Shown here one piece after another: positions 36,113 to 45,120 of a stretch of 64,000 bases of DNA. The notes under the pieces are model-generated. The model worked only from the letters and a program-made list of their open reading frames with translations, was not told the origin of the DNA and did not search any database. The DNA comes from Rhodobacter sp. CZR27 (GTDB lineage: Bacteria > Pseudomonadota > Alphaproteobacteria > Rhodobacterales > Rhodobacteraceae), in the NCBI RefSeq assembly GCF_002407205.1, contig NZ_CP023548.1, forward strand, positions 124,001-188,000, written 5' to 3'. The position numbers and the translations under genes were made by a program. Position 1 is the first letter of the stretch, and each line of letters starts with the position of its first letter.

Positions 36113-37738
36113 GTGCCCGAGCGCCCCTCTGCCCTTGCCCCGTTCCGGCTGCCGACCTACCGCAGCCTGTGGCTTGCCAGCATCGTGTCGAACTTCGGCG
36201 GGCTGGTGCAGGCGGTGGGTGCCGGCTGGATGATGACCGAACTCACGCATTCGCCGGGCATGGTGGCGCTGGTGCAGGCCTCGACCACGCTGCCGATCAT
36301 GCTGTTCTCGCTGCCCTCCGGCGCGCTGGCCGACAGCCTGAACCGGCGGCGGATCATGCTGACGGCGCAGGTTTTCATGCTCGCCGCCTCGGCGGGGCTG
36401 GCACTGGCGGCTTTCGCCGGGCTGCTGACGCCGTGGTTGCTGCTCACCTTCACCTTCCTGATCGGCGTGGGCGTCGCCCTGCACAACCCGTCGTGGCAGG
36501 CTTCGGTGGGAGACATCGTGCCGAGGGCCGACCTGCCCTCGGCGGTGGCGCTGAACAGCATGGGCTTCAACCTGATGCGCAGCGTGGGCCCCGCACTGGG
36601 CGGGCTGATCGTGGCGGCAGGCGGTGCTGCGGCGGCCTTCGCGATCAATGCCGCGAGTTACATCCCGCTGTGCCTCGCCCTGTTCCTGTGGCGGCCCGAC
36701 TACGCGCCGCGGCGCCTCCCGCGCGAGGCGCTGGGCTCGGCCGTGGCGGCGGGGCTGCGCTATGTCTCGATGTCGCCGGTGCTGCTGAAGGTGCTGTTCC
36801 GCGGCTTCCTGTTCGGGCTTGCCGCGGTCAGCCTGCTGGCGCTGCTGCCCATCGTGGCCCGCGACCTGGTGGGCGGCGGCGCCTTCACCTATGGCGTCCT
36901 GCTGGGCTGCTTCGGCTTTGGCGCCATCGGCGGCGCGCTGCTCGGCGCCCGCCTGCGCGAGCGGTTCCGGAACGAGACCATCGTGCGCGGCGGCTTCCTG
37001 GGCTTCGCGGCGGCCCTCGTGGCGCTATCCCTGTCGCGGGACCTCTGGCTGTCGGGGCTGGTGCTGCTGCCGGCCGGCGCCTCCTGGGTGCTGTCGCTGT
37101 CGCTGTTCAACGTAAGCGTGCAGCTTGCGACGCCGCGCTGGGTGGTGGGGCGGGCGCTCGCGCTCTATCAGACGGCGACCTTCGGCGGCATGGCCGCGGG
37201 CAGCCTTCTCTGGGGTCAGGCGGCCGAGGCGGGCGGGGTCGCGCAGGCGCTGGCATGGGCGGCGGGGGTGCTTCTGGTCGGCGCACTGGTCGGGCTGCGG
37301 ATCCCGCTGCCGGCCTTCGGGATGCAGGATCTCGACCCCCTGAACCGCTTCGTCGAGCCCGACCTGCCGGTCGACCTGCGCCTGCGCTCGGGTCCCATCG
37401 TGGTGACGGTGGAATACGATATCGCCCCCGCGAACATCGAGCCGTTCCTCGCCGCGATGGCCGACCGGCGGCGCATCCGCATCCGGGACGGGGCGCGGCA
37501 ATGGGTGCTGCTGAGGGATCTGGAGCGGCCGGGGATCTGGGCCGAGAGCTATCACGTCGCGACCTGGGCGGACTACCTGCGCCACCACGAGCGCCGCACC
37601 AAGGCCGATGCCGAGGTGACCGACCGGCTGCTGGCGCTGCACGAGGGGCCGGGAAAGCCCCGCGTGCGCCGGATGATCGAGCGGCAGACCGTGCCCCTGC
37701 ACGACGATCTGCCGCTGAAACCGGAAGAACTGGCCTGA
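36113..37738 (+). CDS. MFS exporter of the EntS/MFS_3 group
   Basis: 541 residues, GTG start with GAAGG upstream. N-terminal SLWLASIVSNFGGLVQAVG and about twelve membrane helices in two bundles (about 15-200 and 220-400), with the MFS loop GALADSLNRRRIML between helices 2 and 3. A soluble C-terminal domain of about 120 residues (VTVEYDIAPANIEPFLAAM to HDDLPLKPEE) is typical of this MFS_3 group. Its substrate cannot be told; relatives export siderophores or drugs. Confidence 0.88.
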   Translation: MPERPSALAPFRLPTYRSLWLASIVSNFGGLVQAVGAGWMMTELTHSPGMVALVQASTTLPIMLFSLPSGALADSLNRRRIMLTAQVFMLAASAGLALAAFAGLLTPWLLLTFTFLIGVGVALHNPSWQASVGDIVPRADLPSAVALNSMGFNLMRSVGPALGGLIVAAGGAAAAFAINAASYIPLCLALFLWRPDYAPRRLPREALGSAVAAGLRYVSMSPVLLKVLFRGFLFGLAAVSLLALLPIVARDLVGGGAFTYGVLLGCFGFGAIGGALLGARLRERFRNETIVRGGFLGFAAALVALSLSRDLWLSGLVLLPAGASWVLSLSLFNVSVQLATPRWVVGRALALYQTATFGGMAAGSLLWGQAAEAGGVAQALAWAAGVLLVGALVGLRIPLPAFGMQDLDPLNRFVEPDLPVDLRLRSGPIVVTVEYDIAPANIEPFLAAMADRRRIRIRDGARQWVLLRDLERPGIWAESYHVATWADYLRHHERRTKADAEVTDRLLALHEGPGKPRVRRMIERQTVPLHDDLPLKPEELA

Positions 37739-37848
37739 CCTTCGACCGTGGCGCCGCGGCTCAGGCGTTCCGGCGCTTCAGCCTCTCCGCATGAAAGCGT
37801 GAAGGCTGTTGCGCGCGCGCCCACCCTGGAGGCGGGCGCCCGGACACG

Positions 37849-38733
37849 TCAGCCCATGCGCTCGGAGGCGTGCGCGCCGGGCGAGGCCGGGAAGACGACG
37901 GTCTTGTTGCCGTTCAGGAACACACGGTGGTGGATGTGGGCGTGGATCGCCCGCGCCAGCACCGAGGCTTCGACGTCGCGGCCGAGGCTCACGTAATCCT
38001 CGGGGCTCTGCGCATGGGTGATCCGCACGGTGTCCTGTTCGATGATCGGGCCTTCGTCGAGGTCGGCGGTGACGTAATGCGCCGTGGCGCCGATGAGCTT
38101 CACGCCGCGCTGGTAGGCCTGCTTGTAGGGGTTCGCGCCCTTGAACGAGGGCAGGAACGAGTGGTGGATGTTGATGATCTTCCCCGACATCCTGGCGCAG
38201 AAGGCATCCGACAGCACCTGCATGTAGCGGGCGAGCACCACGAGTTCCGCCCCCGTCTCCTCGACCAGCGCCATCAGGCGCGCCTCGGCATCGGGCTTGT
38301 TCTCCTTCGTCACCTTGATCAGGTGGAAGGGAATGTCATGGTTCACGACCTGCTTCTGGTAGGTCAGGTGGTTCGAGACCACGCCCACGATGTCGATTGG
38401 AAGGCCCCCGATCCGCCAGCGGTAAAGCAGGTCGTTCAGGCAGTGGCCGAAGTTCGACACCATCAGCAGGACCTTGATCTTCTTCGCGGTGTCGAAGATC
38501 TGCCACTCCATCCGGAACTCGTCGGCGACCGCCGAGAAAGCCGTCTCGAGCAGGTCGAGCGTTGCGCCGGTCTCGGAGCGGAAGCCCACGCGCATGAAGA
38601 ACTTGCCGGTCTCCATGTCGTCGAACTGCGCGGAATCGGTGATGTTGCAGCCGTTGTCCGCAAGGAAGTTCGCGATGGCTGCGACGATCCCCCGACGTGT
38701 CGGGCAGGTAACGGTGAGGACGAACTGCGGCAT
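37849..38733 (-). CDS. purU: Formyltetrahydrofolate deformylase
   Basis: 294 residues. N-terminal ACT domain (FVLTVTCPTRRGIVAAIANF), then the formyl-folate hydrolase domain with NIHHSFLPSFKGANPYKQAY and ATAHYVTADLDEGPII. It hydrolyses 10-formyl-THF to formate and THF, balancing the one-carbon pool. GGGAGCC precedes the ATG. Next to the aminotransferase-ABC genes on the same strand, separated by 186 bp and a terminator. Confidence 0.96.
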   Translation of the reverse strand: MPQFVLTVTCPTRRGIVAAIANFLADNGCNITDSAQFDDMETGKFFMRVGFRSETGATLDLLETAFSAVADEFRMEWQIFDTAKKIKVLLMVSNFGHCLNDLLYRWRIGGLPIDIVGVVSNHLTYQKQVVNHDIPFHLIKVTKENKPDAEARLMALVEETGAELVVLARYMQVLSDAFCARMSGKIINIHHSFLPSFKGANPYKQAYQRGVKLIGATAHYVTADLDEGPIIEQDTVRITHAQSPEDYVSLGRDVEASVLARAIHAHIHHRVFLNGNKTVVFPASPGAHASERMG

Positions 38734-38869
38734 GGGCTCCCTCGGATTTTGCTCTTTGGCACTGGGCTATAGCGCCCGCGACGCGAGGGCACATCACAAA
38801 GCGACAGGCGGATGCGCGAATCTGACATCGCGTCGCAGGGGACGGGGGAGCGGGACGAAAGCGGCAAAT

Positions 38870-38902
38870 GAAAGAGGCCCGCGCGTGGCACGGGCCCCTT
38901 CC
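38870..38902 (-). terminator. Terminator of the aminotransferase operon
   Basis: On the minus strand, GGCCCG and CGGGCC (38891-38896 and 38876-38881) form the core of a stem that is followed by TCTTTC. It lies just after the aminotransferase stop at 38920. Confidence 0.6.
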
Positions 38903-38919
38903 GCCGTTCCGATCCTGGC

Positions 38920-40299
38920 TCAGCCGAAGACGCGGGTCAGTGCGCGGTCGATGGCATCGGTGATCCGGTCGATGTCGTCGGCCGTCGCGATCAGCGCGGG
39001 CGAGAGGCAGAGCGTGTTGTTGAAGCCCGGCAGGCTGCGGTTCGTCATGCCGATGATGACGCCCTGCGCCATCACGTCGGCCACCACCGCCGCCACGCGC
39101 TTCTCGTCCATCGGCTCTTTCGTGGCGCGGTCGGCGACCAGTTCCGCCCCGCAGAACAGGCCCTTGCCGCGCACGTCGCCGATGACGGCGTGCTTCTCCT
39201 GCAGCGCCTTCAGGTTTTCGATCACCCGCGCGCCCATCGTCAGGGTGTTGTCCAGCAGCCCCTCGTCCTCGATGATCCGCATGTTTTCCAGCGCCGCCAC
39301 CGGCCCGGCAGTGCAGCCGCCGAAGGTCGAGATGTCGCGGAAGTAGCTCAGCGGATCGTCGGGATTGTCCTTGAACATGTCGAACACGGCTTCGGTCGTC
39401 ACCGTGCACGAGATCGCGGCATAGCCCGAGGCCACACCCTTCGCCATCGTAACGAAATCGGGCTTCACGCCGTAGTTCTGGTAGCCGAACCACGTCCCGG
39501 TCCGGCCGAGACCGCAGACCACCTCGTCGATGTGGATCAGGATCTCGTATTTGCGGCAGATCTCCTGCACCCGCTCCCAATAGCCCGCGGGGGGCACGAT
39601 CACGCCGCCGCCCGCCGTGACGGGTTCAAGGCAGATCGCGCCGATCGTGTCGGGTCCCTCGCGCAGGATCACCTCTTCGATGGCATCCGCCGCGCGCTCG
39701 CCATAGTTTTCGACATCCCACTGCTTGCGATATTCGAGGCAGTGCGGGACCATCACGAAGCCCGGGGTCAGCGGTCCATACTGCTCGGCCCGCTGCGGCT
39801 GGCCCGAAGTCGAGAGCGCGGTGATCGTGGTGCCGTGGTAGTCGCGCTCGCGGAACAGGATCTTGCCCTTGCGGCCCTTGTGGTGACGGTGCGAGATTTG
39901 GCGCACCATCTTGAACACCTTCTCGTTCGCCTCGGAGCCAGAGTTCGAGTAGTAGACCCGGCTCAGGCCCGGCATCTTCTCGATCAGCCGCTTGGAGAAC
40001 TTCGAAGCCGGGATCGAGCCTGCGGAATGGGCGAAATAGTTCATCTTGATCAGCTGGTCACGGACGGCATTCGCGATCGACTCGCGGCCGTAGCCCACGT
40101 TGACCGTCCAGACCCCGCCCGACACCGCGTCCAGATGCTCCTTGCCGGTGGCATCCCAGACCCGCATCCCCTTGCCCTCGACGATGATCCTCGGATCGAC
40201 CGTCTCGTATTGCTTGTGCTGGCTCAGATGGTGCCACATGTGCGCGCGGTCGGCTTCGATGACCTCGCTGAGGTCGTTCGTCTGTGCCAGGCCTTCCAT
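38920..40299 (-). CDS. Class III PLP aminotransferase, taurine-pyruvate transaminase-like
   Basis: 459 residues from MEGLAQTN, chosen because AGGGAGC lies upstream; a start 30 bases earlier lacks one. PLP features: YSNSGSEANEKVFKM, the metal-free DEVVCGLGRTGTWFG and the lysine in TMAKGVASGYAAISCTV. The stretch LSYFRDISTFGGCTAGPVAALENM resembles taurine-pyruvate aminotransferases. It lies directly downstream of a sulfonate/taurine-type ABC importer. Beta-alanine or another omega-amine is an alternative substrate. Confidence 0.8.
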   Translation of the reverse strand: MEGLAQTNDLSEVIEADRAHMWHHLSQHKQYETVDPRIIVEGKGMRVWDATGKEHLDAVSGGVWTVNVGYGRESIANAVRDQLIKMNYFAHSAGSIPASKFSKRLIEKMPGLSRVYYSNSGSEANEKVFKMVRQISHRHHKGRKGKILFRERDYHGTTITALSTSGQPQRAEQYGPLTPGFVMVPHCLEYRKQWDVENYGERAADAIEEVILREGPDTIGAICLEPVTAGGGVIVPPAGYWERVQEICRKYEILIHIDEVVCGLGRTGTWFGYQNYGVKPDFVTMAKGVASGYAAISCTVTTEAVFDMFKDNPDDPLSYFRDISTFGGCTAGPVAALENMRIIEDEGLLDNTLTMGARVIENLKALQEKHAVIGDVRGKGLFCGAELVADRATKEPMDEKRVAAVVADVMAQGVIIGMTNRSLPGFNNTLCLSPALIATADDIDRITDAIDRALTRVFG

Positions 40300-40408
40300 T
40301 GCCGTTGCTCCCTGTCGGATTTCGTTCATTGACCGTTCGGTCCAGTTTGAGACCCGATCCGTCGGAAAGGCAACAGGTCGCGGGGGCAATTCGCGCTTCG
40401 TGAACGGC

Positions 40409-41173
40409 TCAGTGTTGCGGACGCTCGGCCCAGCCCGCGAAGATCCGCTCCAGCACGACGACGGCGTAGTAGAGGACGATCCCCAGGAAGGCGAGCGCGA
40501 TCAGGACGGCGAACATCAGCGGGTAGTCGCCGTTCGTCTCGCCCGACTTGAAGAGTGCGCCAAGGCCGCGGCCGTGGGGGCTGACGATCTCGACCAGATT
40601 GGTCCCGATGAAGGCCAGCGTGACCGAGACCTTCAGCGCACCGAAGAACTCCGGCAGGGTCTTCGGCAGGGCAATCTTGCGGAAGATGGTAAGCTTCGAT
40701 GCGCCGAGCGAGCGCAGGATGTCGCGATACTCTGGCTCCAGCGTCGAAAGTCCGATGCCGACCGAGACGGCGATGGGGAAGAACGAGATCAGGAAGGCCA
40801 TCAGCACGGTGTTGAAGTCGTGCTGGCCGATGAAGATCAGCGCGATCACCGGCACGAGCGTCGCCTTCGGGATCGCGTTGAACCCCACCAGCAGCGGATA
40901 GAGCGCGTCGCGCGCGATGCGCGAGAAGCCCATGATCATCCCGAGGAAGGTGCCGAACACCACCGCCAGCGCCAGCCCCGCGACCGTGCGCCAGAGCGTC
41001 TGCCAGCCCATCGACAGGAAAAGCTCCCAGTAGCGCGCATAGGCCGGCGGCAGGTCCGAGGGCGAGGCCATCTTGTAGTTCGGCCAGCCGTTCGCCCAGA
41101 CCACGAACTCCCACAGGCCTAGGAAGATCAGGATGGCGGCCACCGGCACGCCGATCTTGCCGAGCAGGTCCAT
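40409..41173 (-). CDS. ABC transporter permease, SsuC/TauC-like
   Basis: 254 residues with about six membrane helices. The EAA-type cytoplasmic loop EYRDILRSLGASKLTIFRKIALPKTLPE is present. Its start overlaps the ATPase stop by one base, so the two are translationally coupled. Inner-membrane channel of the ABC importer at 40.4-43.0 kb. Confidence 0.92.
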   Translation of the reverse strand: MDLLGKIGVPVAAILIFLGLWEFVVWANGWPNYKMASPSDLPPAYARYWELFLSMGWQTLWRTVAGLALAVVFGTFLGMIMGFSRIARDALYPLLVGFNAIPKATLVPVIALIFIGQHDFNTVLMAFLISFFPIAVSVGIGLSTLEPEYRDILRSLGASKLTIFRKIALPKTLPEFFGALKVSVTLAFIGTNLVEIVSPHGRGLGALFKSGETNGDYPLMFAVLIALAFLGIVLYYAVVVLERIFAGWAERPQH

Positions 41174-41958
41174 CAGTGCCCTCCGTCCCGGCCTTGGGCG
41201 ATCCGGATCTGGTCGCGCAGCAGGTGCAGCATCTCGGTCGCCTCGGGCGTATACAGCACGTCGATCCGGCGATCCGCCGGAAGGCCCACGTTCAGGATGA
41301 ACTGGGTATGTGCCGGGCGGCCCGACAGCACGATCACCTGATCGCCGAGGAACACGCTCTCGCGCAGGTCATGGGTGATCAGCACGCAGGTGAAGGGCTC
41401 GGCCGCCCGCAGGTCGCGCATGGTCTGCCACAGATCCTCGCGCGTGAAGTTGTCGAGCGCCCCGAAGGGCTCGTCCATGATCAGCACGTCGGGCTTGTGC
41501 ACGATGGCACGGCAGAGCGAGGCGCGCTGGCGCATGCCCCCAGAAAGCTGGCTGGGCCGCTTCCCCTCGAACCCCTTGAGGCCCACCATCTCGAGCAGCG
41601 CCATCGCGCGGTCGGTCCGGTCCTTCCGCGGCATCTTCGGCGCGACGATCTCGAGCGGCAGGATGACGTTTTCCAGGATTGTGCGCCATTCCAGCAGCAC
41701 CGGGTTCTGGAACGCCATCCCCACCGTCTTGCGAGGGCTTGTCACCCGCTCGCCATGCAGCCAGACCTCGCCGCGGTCGGGCTTCATCAGCCCCGCCACC
41801 AGCCGCGTCAGCGTGGACTTGCCGCAGCCGGACGGGCCAACGACGGCGCAGAACTCGCCTTCGGGCACGGCGATGTGAAGGTCGTCCAGAACCGGCAGCG
41901 GGCCGACAGGCGTGCGGTAGGCGTGGGTGACGCCCCTGATCTCGATGAGGTTGGCCAT
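41173..41958 (-). CDS. ABC transporter ATPase, SsuB/TauB-like
   Basis: 261 residues with Walker A GPSGCGKST, the Q-loop FQNPVLLEW, signature LSGGMRQRASLCRA and Walker B VLIMDEPFGALD, then the H-loop ITHDLRES. The energy-coupling subunit of the importer, between the binding-protein and permease genes. Confidence 0.95.
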   Translation of the reverse strand: MANLIEIRGVTHAYRTPVGPLPVLDDLHIAVPEGEFCAVVGPSGCGKSTLTRLVAGLMKPDRGEVWLHGERVTSPRKTVGMAFQNPVLLEWRTILENVILPLEIVAPKMPRKDRTDRAMALLEMVGLKGFEGKRPSQLSGGMRQRASLCRAIVHKPDVLIMDEPFGALDNFTREDLWQTMRDLRAAEPFTCVLITHDLRESVFLGDQVIVLSGRPAHTQFILNVGLPADRRIDVLYTPEATEMLHLLRDQIRIAQGRDGGH

Positions 41959-41998
41959 GGGCTTTCCGGAACAGGCGGCGCCCGAAGGCGCCTGATGG

Positions 41999-43006
41999 TC
42001 ACTCGAACGTCAGGCTGCCATCGGTGGGAAGCCAGGTGGGATCGAAGTAGAGCTTCGCATCCGGCTCATTCTGGAACTCGTAGACCGAGCGGGTCTGCTC
42101 GATGGCCTTGGCCATGCGTGCCGGATCCACGTTGCCCATGCCGTTAGCCTTCACCCAGTCGGTCAGCACGTTGTCCTCGATCGCCATCTGCAGCCGCCGC
42201 TGCTCCAGCGCCGGATCGGCGGCCGGGTTGCGCTCGATCAGCGCGGCGATGGCCGCCTCGGGGTCAGCCACGCTGTCCTTCCAGCCCTTCGCAACCGCCC
42301 GCAGGAAGCCGGTCATCGCCTCGGGATTGGCCTTGGCGAAGTCGGTGTTAACGATGATCGCATTGCCGTAAAGAGCCACGCCGTGGTCGGCCATCAGCAG
42401 GGTCGCGATGTCGTCCTCGGCCACGCCCAGCCGGATCAGGTTCAGCGTGGACGAGAACGAGAAGCCCGTGACGGCATCGACCTGACCTTCGGCCAGCATC
42501 GGCTCGCGCGTGGGGAAGCCGACGGGTTCCACCGTGATCTTGCCCATGTCGAGGCCGTTCTCGGCCGCGAAGATGGGGAACTGCGCCCAGGCGCCATCCG
42601 GCGGCGGCGCGCCAAGCTTCCGACCCTCCAGATCCTTCGGCGCGGCCACGCCTTGCGACTTGCGCCCCACCACCGCGAAGGGCGGCTTGTCGTAGATCAT
42701 CATCACCGCCGTCACCGGCGCGCCAGGGTTCTGGTCGAGGAACTTCATCAGGCTGTTGATGTCGGCGAAGCCCACCGGGAAGGCGCCGGTCGCGACCTTC
42801 GGAATCGCGTCCAGCGAACCCGCGCCCTCCGAGACCTCCACCGACAGGTCCTCGGCCGCGAAGTGGCCCTTGTCGATGGCGACGAAATAGGGGGCTGCGG
42901 GCCCTTCGAACTTCCAGTCGAGGGCGAAGGGCATGGCGGTTTCGGCCCGGGCCGTCGCTGCGAAGGTTATGGCCGCGGCGAAGGCGGCAACGGAGGCGCG
43001 GAACAT
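41999..43006 (-). CDS. ABC substrate-binding protein, SsuA/THI5-like
   Basis: 335 residues. Signal peptide MFRASVAAFAAAITFAATARAET, then a NMT1/THI5-type domain (FALDWKFEGPAAPYFVAIDKGHFAAEDL, with VGFADINSLMKF). GAGGAGAG precedes the ATG. First gene of the binding protein-ATPase-permease-aminotransferase operon. THI5-like proteins bind pyrimidine precursors, sulfonates or other small amines; no riboswitch for thiamine is seen upstream. Confidence 0.88.
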   Translation of the reverse strand: MFRASVAAFAAAITFAATARAETAMPFALDWKFEGPAAPYFVAIDKGHFAAEDLSVEVSEGAGSLDAIPKVATGAFPVGFADINSLMKFLDQNPGAPVTAVMMIYDKPPFAVVGRKSQGVAAPKDLEGRKLGAPPPDGAWAQFPIFAAENGLDMGKITVEPVGFPTREPMLAEGQVDAVTGFSFSSTLNLIRLGVAEDDIATLLMADHGVALYGNAIIVNTDFAKANPEAMTGFLRAVAKGWKDSVADPEAAIAALIERNPAADPALEQRRLQMAIEDNVLTDWVKANGMGNVDPARMAKAIEQTRSVYEFQNEPDAKLYFDPTWLPTDGSLTFE

Positions 43007-43159
43007 CGGTCTCTCCTCATGGGCGAAGTGGGTGAGAGACTGCCCGCCCTGATGGGACACGCAAGACAGGCAGACGGGCCTGGCACAGCCTGCGGGCGAG
43101 TGTGCCCAACATGGCCGCAGATGTCGATCGGCTGCCTGCCAAATGGGCGGAAGCGCGCA

Positions 43160-43960
43160 TCATCCCACCCGGCGGAGAAGCGCCTGCGCCGCAGCGGGGT
43201 TGGCCGGCTTGTGCCCCGAGATGACGAACAGGAACACGTCCCTCGGGCCGGTTGCCTGCGGTGTGCCGGCGGCCACGCAATCGAGATCCGCCGGCGCGTC
43301 GCCCCCGGCCAATGCTCGCGCCCGTTCCGCCCAGCGGTCGAGATCGGCGGCCGGATAGCCTTCGGGTTCCTCGGGGCGGGTTCCCATGATGCGCACATAG
43401 GCGAAATCGGCGGTGGCATCGGCGATCTGCGGATGCTCGCTGTCGCCGGCCGTGACGACGGCGATGCCGCGCTCGCGCGTCATGGCGATCAGGGCGGGAT
43501 CGCGGAAGCTTTCGTGGCGCAGTTCGACGGCGTGGCGCAGGCGACGACCGCCATGTTCGGGCGGCAGCAGCGCGAGGAAGGCTGCGAAATCGTCGGGCTC
43601 GAACCGTTTCGTCGGCAGGAACTGCCAGTTGATCGGGCCAAGCTTGTCCTTCAACTCGAGAATGCCACTGTCCAGGAACCGCGTAATGGACGGACCGGCC
43701 TCGGACAGCCGCTTGCGGTTGGTGGCGAAGCGTGGCGCCTTCAGGGTGAAGACGAATCCCTCGGGCACCTCGTCATGCCAGCGCCGGAAGCTCTCGGGCT
43801 TCTGCGACCCGTAGTAGGTGCCGTTGATCTCGAGGGTTGTGAAGATCCGGCCGGCATGTTCCAGTTCGCGCTTCTGCGGCAGGCCCTCGGGATAGAAGGT
43901 CCCGCGCCAGGGCTCGAACACCCAGCCGCCGACGCCCACACGGATCATCTGGTCCCCCAC
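43160..43960 (-). CDS. DUF72 family protein
   Basis: 266 residues, TIM-barrel-like DUF72 protein (YecE type). Recognisable segments are VGVGGWVFEPWRGTFYPEGL, TLEINGTYYGSQKPESF, FVFTLKAPRF, and HAVELRHESF. No catalytic role is known for the family. The start could also be MIRVG at 43948. Adjacent genes do not suggest a function. Confidence 0.9.
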   Translation of the reverse strand: MGDQMIRVGVGGWVFEPWRGTFYPEGLPQKRELEHAGRIFTTLEINGTYYGSQKPESFRRWHDEVPEGFVFTLKAPRFATNRKRLSEAGPSITRFLDSGILELKDKLGPINWQFLPTKRFEPDDFAAFLALLPPEHGGRRLRHAVELRHESFRDPALIAMTRERGIAVVTAGDSEHPQIADATADFAYVRIMGTRPEEPEGYPAADLDRWAERARALAGGDAPADLDCVAAGTPQATGPRDVFLFVISGHKPANPAAAQALLRRVG

Positions 43961-44056
43961 GAAAAGTCGGCAGGCGGATGCCCCGCCTGCAGTGCAGGCC
44001 CCGAACGCCCAGCATGGGGCCGGGGTTCCGCAACGTCTGATCGTCTCAAGGGAAAA

Positions 44057-44131
44057 TGGTGAGCGGGGTGGGTATCGAACCCACGACCAGCTGATTAAAA
44101 GTCAGCTGCTCTACCACTGAGCTACCCGCCC
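44057..44131 (-). tRNA. tRNA-Lys (anticodon UUU)
   Basis: 75 nt including the encoded CCA. Read on the minus strand: 7-bp acceptor GGGCGGG/CCCGCTC with one G-U pair, D stem GCTC/GAGC, anticodon stem GCTGA/TCAGC with loop CTTTTAA (anticodon TTT), a 5-base variable loop and T stem GTGGG/CCCAC with loop TTCGATA. Confidence 0.97.
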
Positions 44132-44277
44132 TCACCATCGTCCGGAGCGAGCGATCTTCACCGTCGCTCCCGACAGGGCCGCTCTCTACGCACTGGGCGG
44201 CGGGGGGTCAAGGGCCAATCTCGCAGAAATCTTCCGCGCTCTGGCAAAAAGAGTCAGAGGGGCGTATAGGCTGCGGC

Positions 44278-45120
44278 ATGATGGACATGGGCGCTTCCTC
44301 GGGCCTCGGCTTCATGAAGATGCATGGAGCGGGCAATGACTTCGTGGTGATCGACTCGCGCGGACGCGGCGGGGCGGTGACGACTGCCGCGCTGGCGAAG
44401 GCACTGGGCGACCGGAACCGGGGCGTGGGGTTCGACCAGCTGGCCGAGATCCGCGACAGCGACGAGGCCGACTTCGCGCTCGACTTCTGGAACTCGGACG
44501 GCTCGCGGGCTGGTGCCTGCGGCAATGCCACGCGCTGCGTGTGCGATCACGTCATGCGCGGGCTGGGGCGCGAGTCGGTGTCGCTGGTGACGGCGCGCGG
44601 GCGGCTGATGGCGCTCAGGCGTCCGGACGGGCGCGTTTCGGTGAACATGGGACAGCCGCAGCTGCTGTGGTCCGAGATCCCTCTGGCCGAAGCGGTGGAT
44701 CGCGCCCATCTGCCGGTGGACGGCGATCCGGCCGCCGTCGGGATGGGCAATCCGCATTGCATCTTCTTCGTGGAGGATGCGGCTGCCGTCGACCTGTCCG
44801 CGCGGGGCCGGGTGATGGAGCATCACCTCCTGTTTCCCCAGCGCACCAACGTCGAGTTCGCCAGCCTCTCCGGCCCCGACCGCCTGCGCCTGCGCGTATG
44901 GGAGCGCGGGGCGGGCATCACGCTCGCCTGCGGCTCGGGCGCCTGCGCGACGGCGGTCGCGGCGGCCGAGCGCGGCCTCACCGCGCGGCGCGTGACGCTC
45001 GACATGGATGGCGGCACCCTTGAGGTCGACTGGCGCGAGGATGGCGTCTGGCTCTCCGGTCCCGTGGTGCATGTTTTCGACGGTCGCCTTTCGGCCGACT
45101 GGCTGGCGGCGGTGGCATGA
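44278..45120 (+). CDS. dapF: Diaminopimelate epimerase
   Basis: 280 residues. The two catalytic cysteines lie in GACGNATRC and [11 protein letters not shown], and [12 protein letters not shown] is the N-terminal signature. It interconverts LL- and meso-diaminopimelate for lysine and peptidoglycan. Overlaps mtaB by 4 bases. A start at MKMHGAGN, about 12 residues in, is possible. Confidence 0.97.
   Translation: MMDMGASSGLGFMKMHGAGNDFVVIDSRGRGGAVTTAALAKALGDRNRGVGFDQLAEIRDSDEADFALDFWNSDGSRAGACGNATRCVCDHVMRGLGRESVSLVTARGRLMALRRPDGRVSVNMGQPQLLWSEIPLAEAVDRAHLPVDGDPAAVGMGNPHCIFFVEDAAAVDLSARGRVMEHHLLFPQRTNVEFASLSGPDRLRLRVWERGAGITLACGSGACATAVAAAERGLTARRVTLDMDGGTLEVDWREDGVWLSGPVVHVFDGRLSADWLAAVA

Noticed and set aside
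43007..43159. TPP riboswitch before the THI5-like binding protein
   Set aside because: No CTGAGA core or second thi-box element is present.
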